A stretch of DNA of 44,553 nt from Aquiluna sp. (GTDB lineage Bacteria > Actinomycetota > Actinomycetes > Actinomycetales > Microbacteriaceae): NCBI GenBank assembly GCA_028095925.1, contig JAOHCW010000010.1:905-45457 (forward strand), written 5' to 3'. The position numbers were made by a program, and so were the translations under genes. Positions 34,783 to 43,347 of this stretch are shown here, piece by piece (positions within the stretch are counted from its first letter, which is position 1; every line of letters begins with the position of its first letter). The notes beneath the pieces were generated by a model. That model was not told where the DNA came from and did no database searches. It was given only the letters and a program-made list of their open reading frames with translations.

Positions 34783-35247
34783 TTGAAAGCCAAGAAATTT
34801 ACCGCTGTAATTGCGGCAATCGTGACCATCTTCGCCCTAACAGGTTGTTCGCTCTCTCGTGAGGTTGCCTCCCTAGACCCCTACGCACCAAGTGATGGCG
34901 TTCAGGTTGACACCGATGAGCTAAAGGCAAGAAACGTCATGTTTGTTGTTGATGATGCTGGCAATGCGGTTCTGATTGGCTCTTTTATAAACCCGGGTCA
35001 GGGTGCGGTATCGGCAACCCTTGAGACTCTGGACTCCAACGGCACGGTGGTAATGACCGAGATGACAGTTGAGGCCGGGGCAAAGTTTGATCTTGGCTAC
35101 AACGGCACGGAGGGAAAGTACCTGTATCTAACGGAGACCCCAGGCTCGATGCACCCGGTCTACATGCGTGTAACTGGTGATCCGACGAGAATGCTGGTGC
35201 CGATTTTGGACGGCGCTCTCGAGGAGTACCGCGGGTTTATCGACTAA
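34783..35247 (+). CDS. Small lipoprotein of unknown function, next to RegX3
   Basis: 154 residues. Signal peptide KAKKFTAVIAAIVTIFAL followed by the lipobox LTGC, so the mature protein is a lipid-anchored extracellular domain of about 130 residues, probably beta-rich (repeated short hydrophobic strands such as VMFVVDDAGNAVLIGSF). TTG at 34783 is chosen because GGAGG lies 4 nt upstream; GTG at 34768 is the alternative. The stop interleaves with that of regX3. This gene is frequently found beside the SenX3-RegX3 system in Microbacteriaceae, but I know of no assigned function. Confidence 0.8.
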   Translation: MKAKKFTAVIAAIVTIFALTGCSLSREVASLDPYAPSDGVQVDTDELKARNVMFVVDDAGNAVLIGSFINPGQGAVSATLETLDSNGTVVMTEMTVEAGAKFDLGYNGTEGKYLYLTETPGSMHPVYMRVTGDPTRMLVPILDGALEEYRGFID

Positions 35248-35924
35248 ACCTCGAACTTGTAACCCAGACCGCGAACGGTCAAAAGGTGTCTAGGTCTCGA
35301 TGGGTCATCTTCGATCTTTGACCTCACACGCTTGACGTGGACATCCAGGGTCTTGGTGTCGCCAAAGTAGTTTGAGCCCCAAACCCTGTCTATGATCTGT
35401 CCACGAGTTAGCACGCGATTCACGTTCTCCATCAATAGCTCGAGAAGTTCAAACTCCTTAAGCGGCATCTGAATCTTCTCCCCATTGACGCTAACGGTGT
35501 GGCGATCGAGATCCATTACCACCGGCCCTGCCTTTAGCACTCCGCTTTCGCTCGACATCGGCTCGGCTCCGCGCCTAAGCACTGCCTTCATGCGGGCAAG
35601 AAGCTCTCTGGTTGAGTAGGGCTTAGTCACATAGTCGTCGGCACCAATCTCCAAACCAACGACCTTGTCGATCTCGGTGTCCTTGGCGGTAAGCATGATG
35701 ATTGGAACCTGACTCTCGGCCCTGATGATTCTGCAAACCTCATTGCCTGAAAGCCCCGGGAGCATTAGGTCCAAAAGGATTAGGTCAGCACCCAAAGAGT
35801 TGAAATTCTCGACCGCACTGTTTCCATCCTCGGCCTCGATTACGTCGTAACCCTCCTTTTGCAAGAGGTATACAAGCGGTTCCCGAAGATTCTTCTCATC
35901 TTCAACCACTAGGACTCTGGTCAT
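35244..35924 (-). CDS. regX3: Phosphate response regulator RegX3/PhoP type
   Basis: 226-residue OmpR-family regulator. Receiver with acidic residues E8-D9, phospho-acceptor Asp52 in LILLDLMLPGLSG and YVTKPYSTREL; C-terminal winged helix from about 128, with IQMPLKEFELLELLMEN and LLTVRGLGYKFEV. In Actinobacteria this protein responds to phosphate limitation and binds PHO-type direct repeats. Start overlaps the senX3 stop by 1 nt. Candidate target sites occur upstream of senX3/phoU, ppk1 and pstS in this window. Confidence 0.93.
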   Translation of the reverse strand: MTRVLVVEDEKNLREPLVYLLQKEGYDVIEAEDGNSAVENFNSLGADLILLDLMLPGLSGNEVCRIIRAESQVPIIMLTAKDTEIDKVVGLEIGADDYVTKPYSTRELLARMKAVLRRGAEPMSSESGVLKAGPVVMDLDRHTVSVNGEKIQMPLKEFELLELLMENVNRVLTRGQIIDRVWGSNYFGDTKTLDVHVKRVRSKIEDDPSRPRHLLTVRGLGYKFEV

Positions 35925-36982
35925 TAGCTCTCCTGCTGTTCAATGGGTAGTCGCAAGGTGAAGGTAGATCCTGTGCCCACCTTGGAAAAAAGCCTGACCT
36001 CACCGCGGTGGTTGTAAGCAGCGTGCTTCACAATCGCAAGGCCCAAGCCCGTGCCACCGGTCTCGCGCGAGCGGGAGGGGTCCACGCGATAAAAACGTTC
36101 AAAGATTCTTTCCTGCTCGCTCTCCGGAATGCCGATGCCTGAATCTGTTACCGCAATCTCGGCAACAGAGTCCACGACCCTCAGCCCAACCCCGACTTGG
36201 CCTCCAGGTTCTGAGTAGACAATTGCATTTTCGACCAGGTTCTTCACGGCAGTGGTGAGCATCTCGTAGTCGCCAAACATCTTGACCGGGCCAACAGCGC
36301 TGGATGCGAGTTTGATTGAGTGCTGCTCGGCTAGCACCATGTTTCTATCAACGGCATCGGCAATGACGGTTGCAAGATCGAGATCGCCACTGGTCTCAGA
36401 CAACTTGGCTCCCTGAACCCTTGAAAGCTCAATCAGCTCCTGAACGATGTTTGCAAGCCGCTGAGATTCGCGCTGCAGCGACTCCGCGAACTTCTGAATG
36501 GTCTCCGGGTCGTCAGTTGCTCCAGAGATGGCCTCGGTGAGAAGGCTTATCGCACCGATTGGAGTCTTCAGCTCGTGCGAGACGTTTGCGACAAAGTCGC
36601 GCCTGGTCTCCTCGAGCTTCCGAGAGTCGGTGCGGTCGTCAACCAAGAGCATGACGTAGCGCTCTCCAAACTTTGCGGCTCTGGCGTGGACCCAGACAGT
36701 GTCGCGCCTCAATCCAGTCTCGAGCTCAATGTCGACGGAGACGGCCCCCGAGGCTTTCTTGGCATCCTCCGCCAGCTGCACGAGGGCAGCATGAATCAGC
36801 CTGCGATTTTGCACCAAACCAAATTGCACGGCACCTGGAGATGCCCTAACCACCTGGTTCTGCTGGTCAAGCACGACACCGGCTGTGGCGATGACGTCCA
36901 CCACCTGGGCCGCAACCACTTCAAACGCGTCGAACTCGGTCTCCGCGCTGCGCTCAGTGCGCTTGGAAGCTAAAAAGCCCAA
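35924..36982 (-). CDS. senX3: SenX3-type histidine kinase lacking N-terminal membrane helices
   Basis: 352 residues. The PAS-like N-terminal part (about 20-118) is followed by HisKA with phospho-acceptor His136 in FVANVSHELKTPIGA and HATPase boxes NLVENAIVYS, DSGIGIPE, FERFYRVD and GGTGLGLAIVKHA. SenX3 normally carries one or two TM helices ahead of PAS; here the protein starts MGFLASKRTERSAETEF, with no hydrophobic segment. The TTG start has GGAG at 5-nt spacing, and upstream translation in this frame shows neither start codons nearby nor a hydrophobic stretch. It may be cytosolic or recruited by a PstSCAB-PhoU complex (inference). Confidence 0.92.
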   Translation of the reverse strand: MGFLASKRTERSAETEFDAFEVVAAQVVDVIATAGVVLDQQNQVVRASPGAVQFGLVQNRRLIHAALVQLAEDAKKASGAVSVDIELETGLRRDTVWVHARAAKFGERYVMLLVDDRTDSRKLEETRRDFVANVSHELKTPIGAISLLTEAISGATDDPETIQKFAESLQRESQRLANIVQELIELSRVQGAKLSETSGDLDLATVIADAVDRNMVLAEQHSIKLASSAVGPVKMFGDYEMLTTAVKNLVENAIVYSEPGGQVGVGLRVVDSVAEIAVTDSGIGIPESEQERIFERFYRVDPSRSRETGGTGLGLAIVKHAAYNHRGEVRLFSKVGTGSTFTLRLPIEQQES

Positions 36983-37002
36983 AGGTGCTCCTTTTTGCCG
37001 CA

Positions 37003-37035
37003 GTTCACTAGGTAAACAAGTAGTTGTTACAAGGT
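37003..37035. promoter_or_regulatory. Candidate PHO-box region between senX3 and phoU
   Basis: On the minus strand 37017-37006 reads GTTTACCTAGTG, differing in one base from the pstS unit GTTTACTTAGTG. On the plus strand GTTCACTAGGT (37003-37013) and TGTTACAAGGT (37025-37035) are spaced by two 11-nt turns. A TAAATT -10 candidate at 37042-37047 would place it over the -35 region of a phoU promoter. Confidence 0.45.
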
Positions 37036-37148
37036 TAGGAGTAAATTGGTAAGAAGCCGACTCAGTTTTCTGCTGGTTTAGCTGAAATTAAGCCAATGTT
37101 TCTTTGGTGCTGAAAGGCTTAGCGCCACACGGCGAGGAGAGTAGAGAG

Positions 37149-37787
37149 ATGCGCGCAGTTTTTCAACAGGAGCTTTCAGAGGTTCAGTCCAGGCTGGTAG
37201 AGCTCGCAGGTGGCGCAAGAACCATCATGCAGAAGGCCTCAGGAGCCTTTCTGAACTCAGACGTTTCCATGGCCGACGAGGCTCTCGCGCTTGCCGATAG
37301 CCACGAGGAAAAAGCCCTCGATCTCGATGAGCTAGTAATCAAGATTCTCGCCACCCAGTCCCCAGTAGCCAAGGACCTAAGAATTGTGGTCTCGGCACTG
37401 CGAATGAGCGCAAGCTTGGAGCGCATGGGCTCCCTCGCCTCTCACATCGCCGCAATTGCCCGCTACCGCTACCCCGGCACAGCTATTCCAGATGCGCTCC
37501 GCGGAACATTTGAGGAAATGAGCAAGCTAGATGTTGAGCTGGCCGACAAGGCCGTCGAGCTTTTGAAGAATACAGACCTGAATCTAGCCCGAGAAATTCA
37601 GGCTCAGGACGAGGCTGTGGATCTTCTTCACCGCCGAGTCTTTGACACCGTGCTGGCCCCCGACTGGTCAGAGAATGCAATGTTCACGGTCGATGTGACT
37701 TTAGCTTCTCGCTACTTCGAGCGCTTCGCTGACCACGTTGTAGACATCAGCGCGAAGGTCAGCTTCTTGCAGACCGGTGAGTGGTAG
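37149..37787 (+). CDS. phoU: Phosphate-transport regulator PhoU
   Basis: 212-residue helical protein that links the Pst transporter to the SenX3 kinase and keeps the phosphate regulon off in plentiful phosphate. Start MRAVFQQELSEVQSRL is typical. The two PhoU repeats contain the metal-binding-like patterns around DEKALDLDEL-type and DEAVDLLHRRVFD segments (here EEKALDLDELVIKI and AQDEAVDLLHRRVF). ATG 37149 is preferred to the frame start at 37104, with GAGGAG upstream. Divergent from senX3. The stop is 3 nt from the convergent gpmA stop. Confidence 0.94.
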   Translation: MRAVFQQELSEVQSRLVELAGGARTIMQKASGAFLNSDVSMADEALALADSHEEKALDLDELVIKILATQSPVAKDLRIVVSALRMSASLERMGSLASHIAAIARYRYPGTAIPDALRGTFEEMSKLDVELADKAVELLKNTDLNLAREIQAQDEAVDLLHRRVFDTVLAPDWSENAMFTVDVTLASRYFERFADHVVDISAKVSFLQTGEW

Positions 37788-37790
37788 AGG

Positions 37791-38534
37791 CTACTTCTTA
37801 CCCTGACTTGCAACAGCTGCAGCGCCTGCAGCCGCAGCCTCCGGATCTAGATACTCCCCGCCCTTGACTAGCGGCTTTAGGTTCGCATCGAGCTTGAAGT
37901 GAAGTGGGATTCCAGTCGGGATATTGAGCTCTGCAATTTCGTCATCTCCGATGTCATCGAGATGCTTCACAAGAGCCCTGAGCGAATTGCCGTGGGCTGT
38001 GACCAAAACAGTTTTTTCAGCCTTGAGCTCTGCTGCGATCTCGCTGTGCCAGAAGGGCAGCATACGAACAAGCACGTCCTTTAGGCACTCGGTCCTTGGC
38101 AATGCACTGCCCAGCCCCGCATAGCGCTCATCGTGAGCCTGGGAATACTCGGCATCATCGGCAATCTCGGGAGGCGGAGTGTCGAAGCTGCGCCTCCAGA
38201 TTTGAAATTGCTCTGGTCCAAACTTCTCCAGGGTCTCTGCCTTATCAAGACCTTGCAAGGCTCCGTAGTGGCGCTCGTTTAGTCGCCAAGAACGTTTTGT
38301 GTCGATCCAGTTGCGGTCAATCTGATCTAGAGCTATGTGAGCTGTGTTGATTGCCCGCTTTAGAACGGATGTAAAGAGAACATCCGGCATCAGCCCAGAC
38401 GATCCGAGAAGCTCTCCGGCTCTCTTGGCTTCTTCCCGGCCCTGATCGCTCAGGTCAACATCGACCCAGCCCGTGAAGAGGTTCTTTTGGTTCCAAAGGG
38501 AGTTGCCGTGGCGAAGAAGTACGAGATTAAACAT
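37791..38534 (-). CDS. gpmA: 2,3-bisphosphoglycerate-dependent phosphoglycerate mutase
   Basis: Glycolytic mutase interconverting 3- and 2-phosphoglycerate. [20 protein letters not shown] carries the phospho-histidine [14 protein letters not shown] and [14 protein letters not shown] complete the active site. 247 residues, ending in an Ala-rich tail ([16 protein letters not shown]). Last gene of the minus-strand operon that begins at 40510; an internal TAAGCT element 6 nt before ATG may give it its own start. Confidence 0.96.
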   Translation of the reverse strand: MFNLVLLRHGNSLWNQKNLFTGWVDVDLSDQGREEAKRAGELLGSSGLMPDVLFTSVLKRAINTAHIALDQIDRNWIDTKRSWRLNERHYGALQGLDKAETLEKFGPEQFQIWRRSFDTPPPEIADDAEYSQAHDERYAGLGSALPRTECLKDVLVRMLPFWHSEIAAELKAEKTVLVTAHGNSLRALVKHLDDIGDDEIAELNIPTGIPLHFKLDANLKPLVKGGEYLDPEAAAAGAAAVASQGKK

Positions 38535-38540
38535 GCTGAG

Positions 38541-38546
38541 AGCTTA
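38541..38546 (-). promoter_or_regulatory. TAAGCT element overlapping the ygfZ stop, before gpmA
   Basis: The TAA stop of ygfZ continues as TAAGCT on the minus strand, 6 nt before the gpmA ATG at 38534. No ribosome site is seen in the 9-nt gap. Confidence 0.35.
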
Positions 38547-39506
38547 CTTGCCCGAGAGTTTGAAGGCCGATGGCCTCGGGAGGTTTGCTGCCTTTCCAGC
38601 ATCTGCTGGCACCAACACCTGCTGAGAGGCGGGATTCACGCTCTCTCCCGAGTGAACAGCTAGATCTAGATAGGGGGTATTTCGATTCACTAATACCAGA
38701 GCAATAGAGCCCAGCTCAAAATGCAGAGCACCTGCGAGCACCGTGCCAACCTTCTTGTCTTGATAAAAGACCTCGTCACCCTTTGCGCACAGCGCATCGC
38801 CCTGCTCGAGATGCAAAATCGCAATGCGCCTGGGAGGGTGTCCAAGATTGTGAACCTTTGCAACGCTCTCCTGGCCTCGGTAGCAGCCTTTTGTCAGGTG
38901 CACTGCTGAGGAAAGCCAGTCAAACTCGTGAGGCAGTGAACGCTCGTCAATGTCAGAAATCTCAGGCCTACCTGCAGCAACCCTTAGTGCCTGATAGGCC
39001 ATCAGACCCGCTCGCTCTAGCTCTGGTGGTGCATCGGCAACGAGCTCGCGGTAGGAAAACTGCGCCCGCTCGCTCGCATAGCTAACCGACGCCTTTGGAA
39101 CTAGCGAGAACCCATCTACCCAGCTTGGGCCCGCTACCTCAGCGAAGACCCCGAAGGCCCTCAGCTCCGTCTTGGTAACCGAAACTTTTGCCCGAAAGCG
39201 CATCTTGGTTAGCCAATCAATCAGAGCCTCCGATCTGGCGCTGTCGGTAATCACGAGAAGCTCTTTTGCATGAGATATAACCTTGAGCTGGTGCTCGATG
39301 TGGCCCTGGGGAGTCAGTAGCAGCGCCTCAGTACTCTCACCGGGCTTGAGGTTCAAAATGTCTTGCGAAACCAGGGCGTGCAGCCAGCTGGCTCTGTCTT
39401 CACCAGTTATCGAAATGACGACCTGATCGCTGCGCTCGACATAGGCCTTACCCTCCTGGAGCTTGCGCTGCTCTAGGAGCGGATTGCCAAAGTGCTCAAG
39501 CGTCAT
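38544..39506 (-). CDS. ygfZ: Folate-binding protein YgfZ (GcvT-like)
   Basis: 320-residue GcvT-fold protein that supports iron-sulfur enzyme maturation and repair in a folate-dependent way. The family's diagnostic KGCYRGQE motif is at residues 206-213 (Cys208). LLTPQGHIEHQL and the barrel domain near the C-terminus (GTVLAGALHFELGSIALVLVNR) match. The ATG overlaps the end of the nitrobindin-like gene by 11 nt, so they are co-translated. Confidence 0.93.
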   Translation of the reverse strand: MTLEHFGNPLLEQRKLQEGKAYVERSDQVVISITGEDRASWLHALVSQDILNLKPGESTEALLLTPQGHIEHQLKVISHAKELLVITDSARSEALIDWLTKMRFRAKVSVTKTELRAFGVFAEVAGPSWVDGFSLVPKASVSYASERAQFSYRELVADAPPELERAGLMAYQALRVAAGRPEISDIDERSLPHEFDWLSSAVHLTKGCYRGQESVAKVHNLGHPPRRIAILHLEQGDALCAKGDEVFYQDKKVGTVLAGALHFELGSIALVLVNRNTPYLDLAVHSGESVNPASQQVLVPADAGKAANLPRPSAFKLSGK

Positions 39507-40092
39507 TGCGCTCCAGACGTGCTGAAGCGTGGGACTTTAGCGGGCTACCTAAAGCGGCCATGTCCCAGGCCCAAAGCAGAGCGCCATCAACAAGACCGAG
39601 CATGCGGTGTGCTGAGGAATACTCCTTGGCATTCGGAGAGCGCAGCACAGCATCAGTTGCGATGTCAACACGTGCGCCCTTTATCTGTCCGAAGTAGAGC
39701 TCTGCAACGCCGCCAGGGTGAATTATTAGGGCCTCAATGTCAAAGCCACCTGCCTTGTTTCTCCAAAGCTCAAGGTCTTCGCGAACGGTTATCGCACTCT
39801 CACCGGTTGCCGGAAGCAGGCCTGGGCCAGCATCGGATTCGTTTAGTGGTCTGGAGATCATCCAATAGCCCCGCTCGGATGATACCTCTTTACCCTTAGC
39901 GTCCCTCACCACCGACGAGTACTCGAGTTTGCCCGTGGGAAGCGGCGCAAAAGATAGCTCCTGAAAAAACTCAATCTCAGTTGGCACGGCCTCGCCAACG
40001 GGATAGGAGACCACTCCCGAACCTTTCCAAGAGCCAATGAGAAAGGCAAACGGCGTTAGCTCAATCGGGAGGTCCTCCGGAAGGACAAACAA
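39496..40092 (-). CDS. Nitrobindin / FABP-like heme-binding beta-barrel protein
   Basis: 198-residue beta-barrel of the THAP4/nitrobindin family. The GxWxGxG motif appears as GSWKGSG shortly after the start, YWMISRPLN mid-way, and a C-terminal His in KSHASARLER matches the heme-ligand position of nitrobindins. Bound ferric heme reacts with NO or peroxynitrite in characterised members. The frame runs up to 40152, but TTG 40092 (MFVLPEDLPIELTPFAFLIGSW) fits the family and has AAGGGG upstream. Neighbour of ygfZ and a 36-residue membrane peptide. Confidence 0.82.
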   Translation of the reverse strand: MFVLPEDLPIELTPFAFLIGSWKGSGVVSYPVGEAVPTEIEFFQELSFAPLPTGKLEYSSVVRDAKGKEVSSERGYWMISRPLNESDAGPGLLPATGESAITVREDLELWRNKAGGFDIEALIIHPGGVAELYFGQIKGARVDIATDAVLRSPNAKEYSSAHRMLGLVDGALLWAWDMAALGSPLKSHASARLERNDA

Positions 40093-40093
40093 C

Positions 40094-40204
40094 CTAGTTC
40101 TGCCCCTTGAAAAGCTTGTATAGGACCAGTGCGGAAATTCCAGCAATGGCAATGGCGGCCAATATCAGAAGTCCGGTAAATACGAGTTCAATGGCGAGAA
40201 GCAT
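40094..40204 (-). CDS. 36-residue single-helix membrane peptide
   Basis: Short gene (ATG at 40204, TAG at 40094-40096) encoding MLLAIELVFTGLLILAAIAI and then AGISALVLYKLFKGQN: one TM helix and a basic YKLFKGQ tail. It fills the gap between the upstream membrane protein gene (9-nt spacer) and the nitrobindin-like gene (1-nt spacer), on the same strand. Many Microbacteriaceae seem to carry a comparable peptide at this place (recollection, to be checked). Function unknown. Confidence 0.65.
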   Translation of the reverse strand: MLLAIELVFTGLLILAAIAIAGISALVLYKLFKGQN

Positions 40205-40213
40205 GGGCCAATT

Positions 40214-40510
40214 CTAACTGGCCAAGGTGGCGATGGTGAAAAGCCCGAGAATCATTAGGGTGCCGGCGGAAACATAGACCTGTTGCCTGACGGTGTCCTT
40301 GCTCTTTGAAGAAATTAGGTGTTCGAGGCTAACCATGGCAATTGAAGCGGCGGCGATAGCTCCGAAAGCCGTGTAGCGAGCATCGCCCGATAGAAAAACC
40401 ATGGAGACCGAGGCACCTACAAAGACCAATAACCAGATAGCAACTATCTGAAACCACTGCCTGCTCACACCAAGCACTCTAGCCAACAGGCCGCTAAAGC
40501 TGGGTATCAT
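40214..40510 (-). CDS. Small conserved membrane protein (three TM helices)
   Basis: 98 residues with hydrophobic helices at about 20-40, 47-66 and 75-97 and a KSKDTVRQQ loop. No motif I recognise. First gene of the minus-strand unit leading to gpmA; divergent from glnR with a 23-nt gap. Confidence 0.75.
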   Translation of the reverse strand: MIPSFSGLLARVLGVSRQWFQIVAIWLLVFVGASVSMVFLSGDARYTAFGAIAAASIAMVSLEHLISSKSKDTVRQQVYVSAGTLMILGLFTIATLAS

Positions 40511-40533
40511 TTGCTAAGGCGGGAGGCATCTTT

Positions 40534-41193
40534 ATGGCAAACATTCTCTGCATCTCCCCCACGCCCGAGAACCCCCTGCCACCGCTCGAGGTCTTAGGCC
40601 ACACCATTCACCTTTCTGACTTTGAGCCGCAGTCTTTGGCAACCGCACCTCGGCATGACATTGCAGTACTTGACTGTCGAGTCAACCTGGTGGCGGCCAG
40701 GGCGGTAACCAGAATCATTGGGGCCGCCGGTTGGCAAAAGCCCATGCTCATGGTGGTGACAGAATCCGGGCTCCCCGCAGTAAGTGCTGAGTGGCAGGCA
40801 GCTGATTTCATTCTCGATGGTGCCTCGCTGGCCGAAGTCGACGCAAGAATCCGGATGTTGCTAGACAGCAAACCAAAGCCTCAGGCCGTTGATAACTCAA
40901 GTGGACTGGTCATTGACCTTGGTACCTACACCGCAAAAATTAACGGGCGAGCCCTGGATCTAACCTTCAAAGAGTTTGAGCTTTTGAGGTATCTCAACGA
41001 CAACCCCGCCCAGGTTTTTTCTCGGGAGCAACTGCTGAGCGAGGTATGGGGATACGACTACTTTGGTGGCACCAGAACAGTTGATGTTCACATCCGGCGC
41101 CTGAGGGCAAAACTTGGCGAGCACGAGGGGCTCATCGGCACCGTGCGCAACGTTGGTTACCGACTAGATCCCACAGGTAGTTCAATAAATTAA
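40534..41193 (+). CDS. glnR: GlnR-like OmpR-family nitrogen regulator
   Basis: 219-residue orphan regulator. The receiver-like domain follows mycobacterial/streptomycete GlnR closely (IAVLDCRVNLVAARAVTRI; MVVTESGLPAVSAEW; ASLAEVDARIRMLL). Asp47 is kept, but the acidic pair expected near residue 10 is absent, as in GlnR, which works as a phosphorylation-independent dimer. The winged helix has DLGTYTAKINGRALDLTFKE, EVWGYDYFGGTRTVDVHIRRLRAKLG and IGTVRNVGYRL, nearly identical to GlnR. No partner kinase is adjacent. It controls nitrogen assimilation in relatives. Confidence 0.9.
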   Translation: MANILCISPTPENPLPPLEVLGHTIHLSDFEPQSLATAPRHDIAVLDCRVNLVAARAVTRIIGAAGWQKPMLMVVTESGLPAVSAEWQAADFILDGASLAEVDARIRMLLDSKPKPQAVDNSSGLVIDLGTYTAKINGRALDLTFKEFELLRYLNDNPAQVFSREQLLSEVWGYDYFGGTRTVDVHIRRLRAKLGEHEGLIGTVRNVGYRLDPTGSSIN

Positions 41194-41195
41194 CT

Positions 41196-41217
41196 GTTTC
41201 TTGCTCGTTTACCAATA
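41196..41217 (+). promoter_or_regulatory. Candidate PHO box upstream of ppk1
   Basis: Two 11-nt direct-repeat units, GTTTCTTGCTC and GTTTACCAATA, ending 18 nt before the ppk1 ATG. An AGATAT-like -10 candidate at 41225-41230 would put the box across the -35 region. Confidence 0.45.
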
Positions 41218-41235
41218 AGTGCAAAGATATCCCCT

Positions 41236-43347
41236 ATGTCAGAAGAGACCACCGCGATTTTCATCCCGCCTAGCGAGCATGAACTTCCCGCAGATCGTTT
41301 TTTGGAACGTGAACTCAGCTGGCTAGATTTCAACCAAAGGGTTCTTGAACTTGCCGAGGATGAGACCATCCCGCTTCTCGAGAGAGTCAACTACCTCTCA
41401 ATCTTTGCCTCGAACCTGGACGAATTCTTTATGGTCCGAGTTGCCTCACTAAAGCGCAGAATTGCAACGGGTATTGCTGTGCCATCGCCCTCTGGGCTAA
41501 GTCCCCAAGAGGTATTGCAGCAGATTGCCGATCGCACGCGCGAGCTCCAGAGCCGTCATGCTGAGCTCTTTGCAACCAAGGTTTCAAAAGAACTAGCTGA
41601 GAGAGACATCCAAGTGGTGCACTGGTCAACTTTGACCGAGGAGGAGAAGCAGGAGCTCCACTCATATTTCTCATCCCAGGTTTTCCCAGTACTGACCCCG
41701 CTTGCCGTTGACCCAGCTCACCCTTTTCCCTACATCTCAGGACTCTCCCTCAACCTCGCAGTTGTGCTGAGAAACCCCAAGACCCAAGCGGAGCACTTCG
41801 CTAGGGTCAAGGTCCCTCCGCTGCTGCCAAGATTCGTCATCGTCCCTGGCTCAACATCTAGGTACGTGCCCTTGGAAGACGTCATGGGTGAATTCATTGG
41901 AGAGCTCTTCCCTGGCATGGAGGTGCTCAAGCACCACACCTTCCGCGTTACCAGAAATGAAGACCTCGAGGTCGATGAGGATGAGGGTGAGAATCTTCTG
42001 GTCCAGCTCGAGAAAGAGCTCCTGAGAAGAAGGTTTGGACCCCCGGTCAGGCTTGAGGTTGCAGAGGACATTGACCCGCAGGTGCTCTCTTTGTTGCAGC
42101 GCGAGCTGGACATGAATGAGCAGGATGTCTTCCCGCTCCCCGAGCCTCTTGACCTAACGAGCCTGAGCGCATTTGCGTTCTTGCCCATACCTGAGTTGCA
42201 CTTTGAGAAGCACCAGATCACCACCAACCGCTACCTCGAGGCGGATGAGGATGAGGCGGCAGACATCTTTGCCTCCCTGCGCGAGCGAGAGGTGCTGGTG
42301 CATCACCCCTATGAGTCTTTTGCAACCAGCGTGCAGGCTTTCTTGGAGCAGGCTGCTGATGACCCCCAGGTGTTGGCAATAAAGCAAACCCTCTACCGCA
42401 CCTCGGGTGACTCTCCGATTGTCGATGCGCTCATCGATGCTGCGGCAGCAGGCAAGCAGGTGCTGGCTCTTGTTGAGATCAAGGCGAGGTTTGACGAGCA
42501 AAACAACATTGGTTGGGCAAGGAAGCTAGAAAGTGCTGGAGTCCACGTGGTCTACGGGCTTGTTGGGCTAAAGACCCACTGCAAGCTCTCGCTCGTGATC
42601 CGTCAAGAGGGTGATCAGCTAAGGCGCTACTGCCACGTTGGCACTGGTAACTACAATCCGAAAACTGCCAGGTATTACGAGGATCTCGGACTCTTAACCG
42701 CAAGACCGCAGGTAGGCGAAGACCTCTCGCAGCTTTTCAACCTGCTCTCCGGCTACGCAAGCGAACCTACCTATAAGTCCCTGCTGACCTCTCCAGTTGG
42801 GGTTCGAGAGGGCCTGACCATGCGCATCAGACGCGAGGCTCAGCTGTTTAGCGAGGGCAAGCTGGCAAGGATTGCCCTCAAGCTCAACTCTCTTGTTGAC
42901 GAGCAGATCATTGATGAGCTTTACCTAGCCGCTAAGTCAGGAGTACCCATTGACATCCTCGTCAGGGGAATGTGTGCGCTGAAGCCTGGAGTGCCCGGGC
43001 TGAGCGAGAGCATCCGAGTTCACTCGGTGCTGGGACGCTACCTCGAGCACTCAAGAATCTTCTACTTCGAAAATGACGGTGACCCAGATGTCTTCATAGG
43101 TTCGGCTGACATGATGCACAGAAACCTAGATAGGCGCGTGGAGACTCTCGTCAAGCTTGTGCAGACCGACCAGATCCAAGATCTGAGGGCAATCATGGAC
43201 CTTGGTATGAGTGGGAACGTGGCAACCTGGGTGCTGGGGGCTGACGGGCTTTGGAGCCGCCGAGGTGTAGATGCCGATGGGGTGCCCCTTCCTGACATGC
43301 AGGATGAGCTAATGAAAGTAGTGCTCAATAAAAAGAGGGTTCGTTAG
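41236..43347 (+). CDS. ppk1: Polyphosphate kinase PPK1
   Basis: Makes polyphosphate from ATP. 703 residues: N domain ([24 protein letters not shown]), head domain and two PLD-like C domains. His448 ([11 protein letters not shown]), the presumed autophosphorylated residue by position, and His605 ([11 protein letters not shown]) are spaced by 157 residues, as His435 and His592 are in E. coli PPK; His467 lies in [22 protein letters not shown] follows. ATG has no clear ribosome site. It overlaps mutT1 by one base (TAGTG). Confidence 0.97.
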   Translation: MSEETTAIFIPPSEHELPADRFLERELSWLDFNQRVLELAEDETIPLLERVNYLSIFASNLDEFFMVRVASLKRRIATGIAVPSPSGLSPQEVLQQIADRTRELQSRHAELFATKVSKELAERDIQVVHWSTLTEEEKQELHSYFSSQVFPVLTPLAVDPAHPFPYISGLSLNLAVVLRNPKTQAEHFARVKVPPLLPRFVIVPGSTSRYVPLEDVMGEFIGELFPGMEVLKHHTFRVTRNEDLEVDEDEGENLLVQLEKELLRRRFGPPVRLEVAEDIDPQVLSLLQRELDMNEQDVFPLPEPLDLTSLSAFAFLPIPELHFEKHQITTNRYLEADEDEAADIFASLREREVLVHHPYESFATSVQAFLEQAADDPQVLAIKQTLYRTSGDSPIVDALIDAAAAGKQVLALVEIKARFDEQNNIGWARKLESAGVHVVYGLVGLKTHCKLSLVIRQEGDQLRRYCHVGTGNYNPKTARYYEDLGLLTARPQVGEDLSQLFNLLSGYASEPTYKSLLTSPVGVREGLTMRIRREAQLFSEGKLARIALKLNSLVDEQIIDELYLAAKSGVPIDILVRGMCALKPGVPGLSESIRVHSVLGRYLEHSRIFYFENDGDPDVFIGSADMMHRNLDRRVETLVKLVQTDQIQDLRAIMDLGMSGNVATWVLGADGLWSRRGVDADGVPLPDMQDELMKVVLNKKRVR

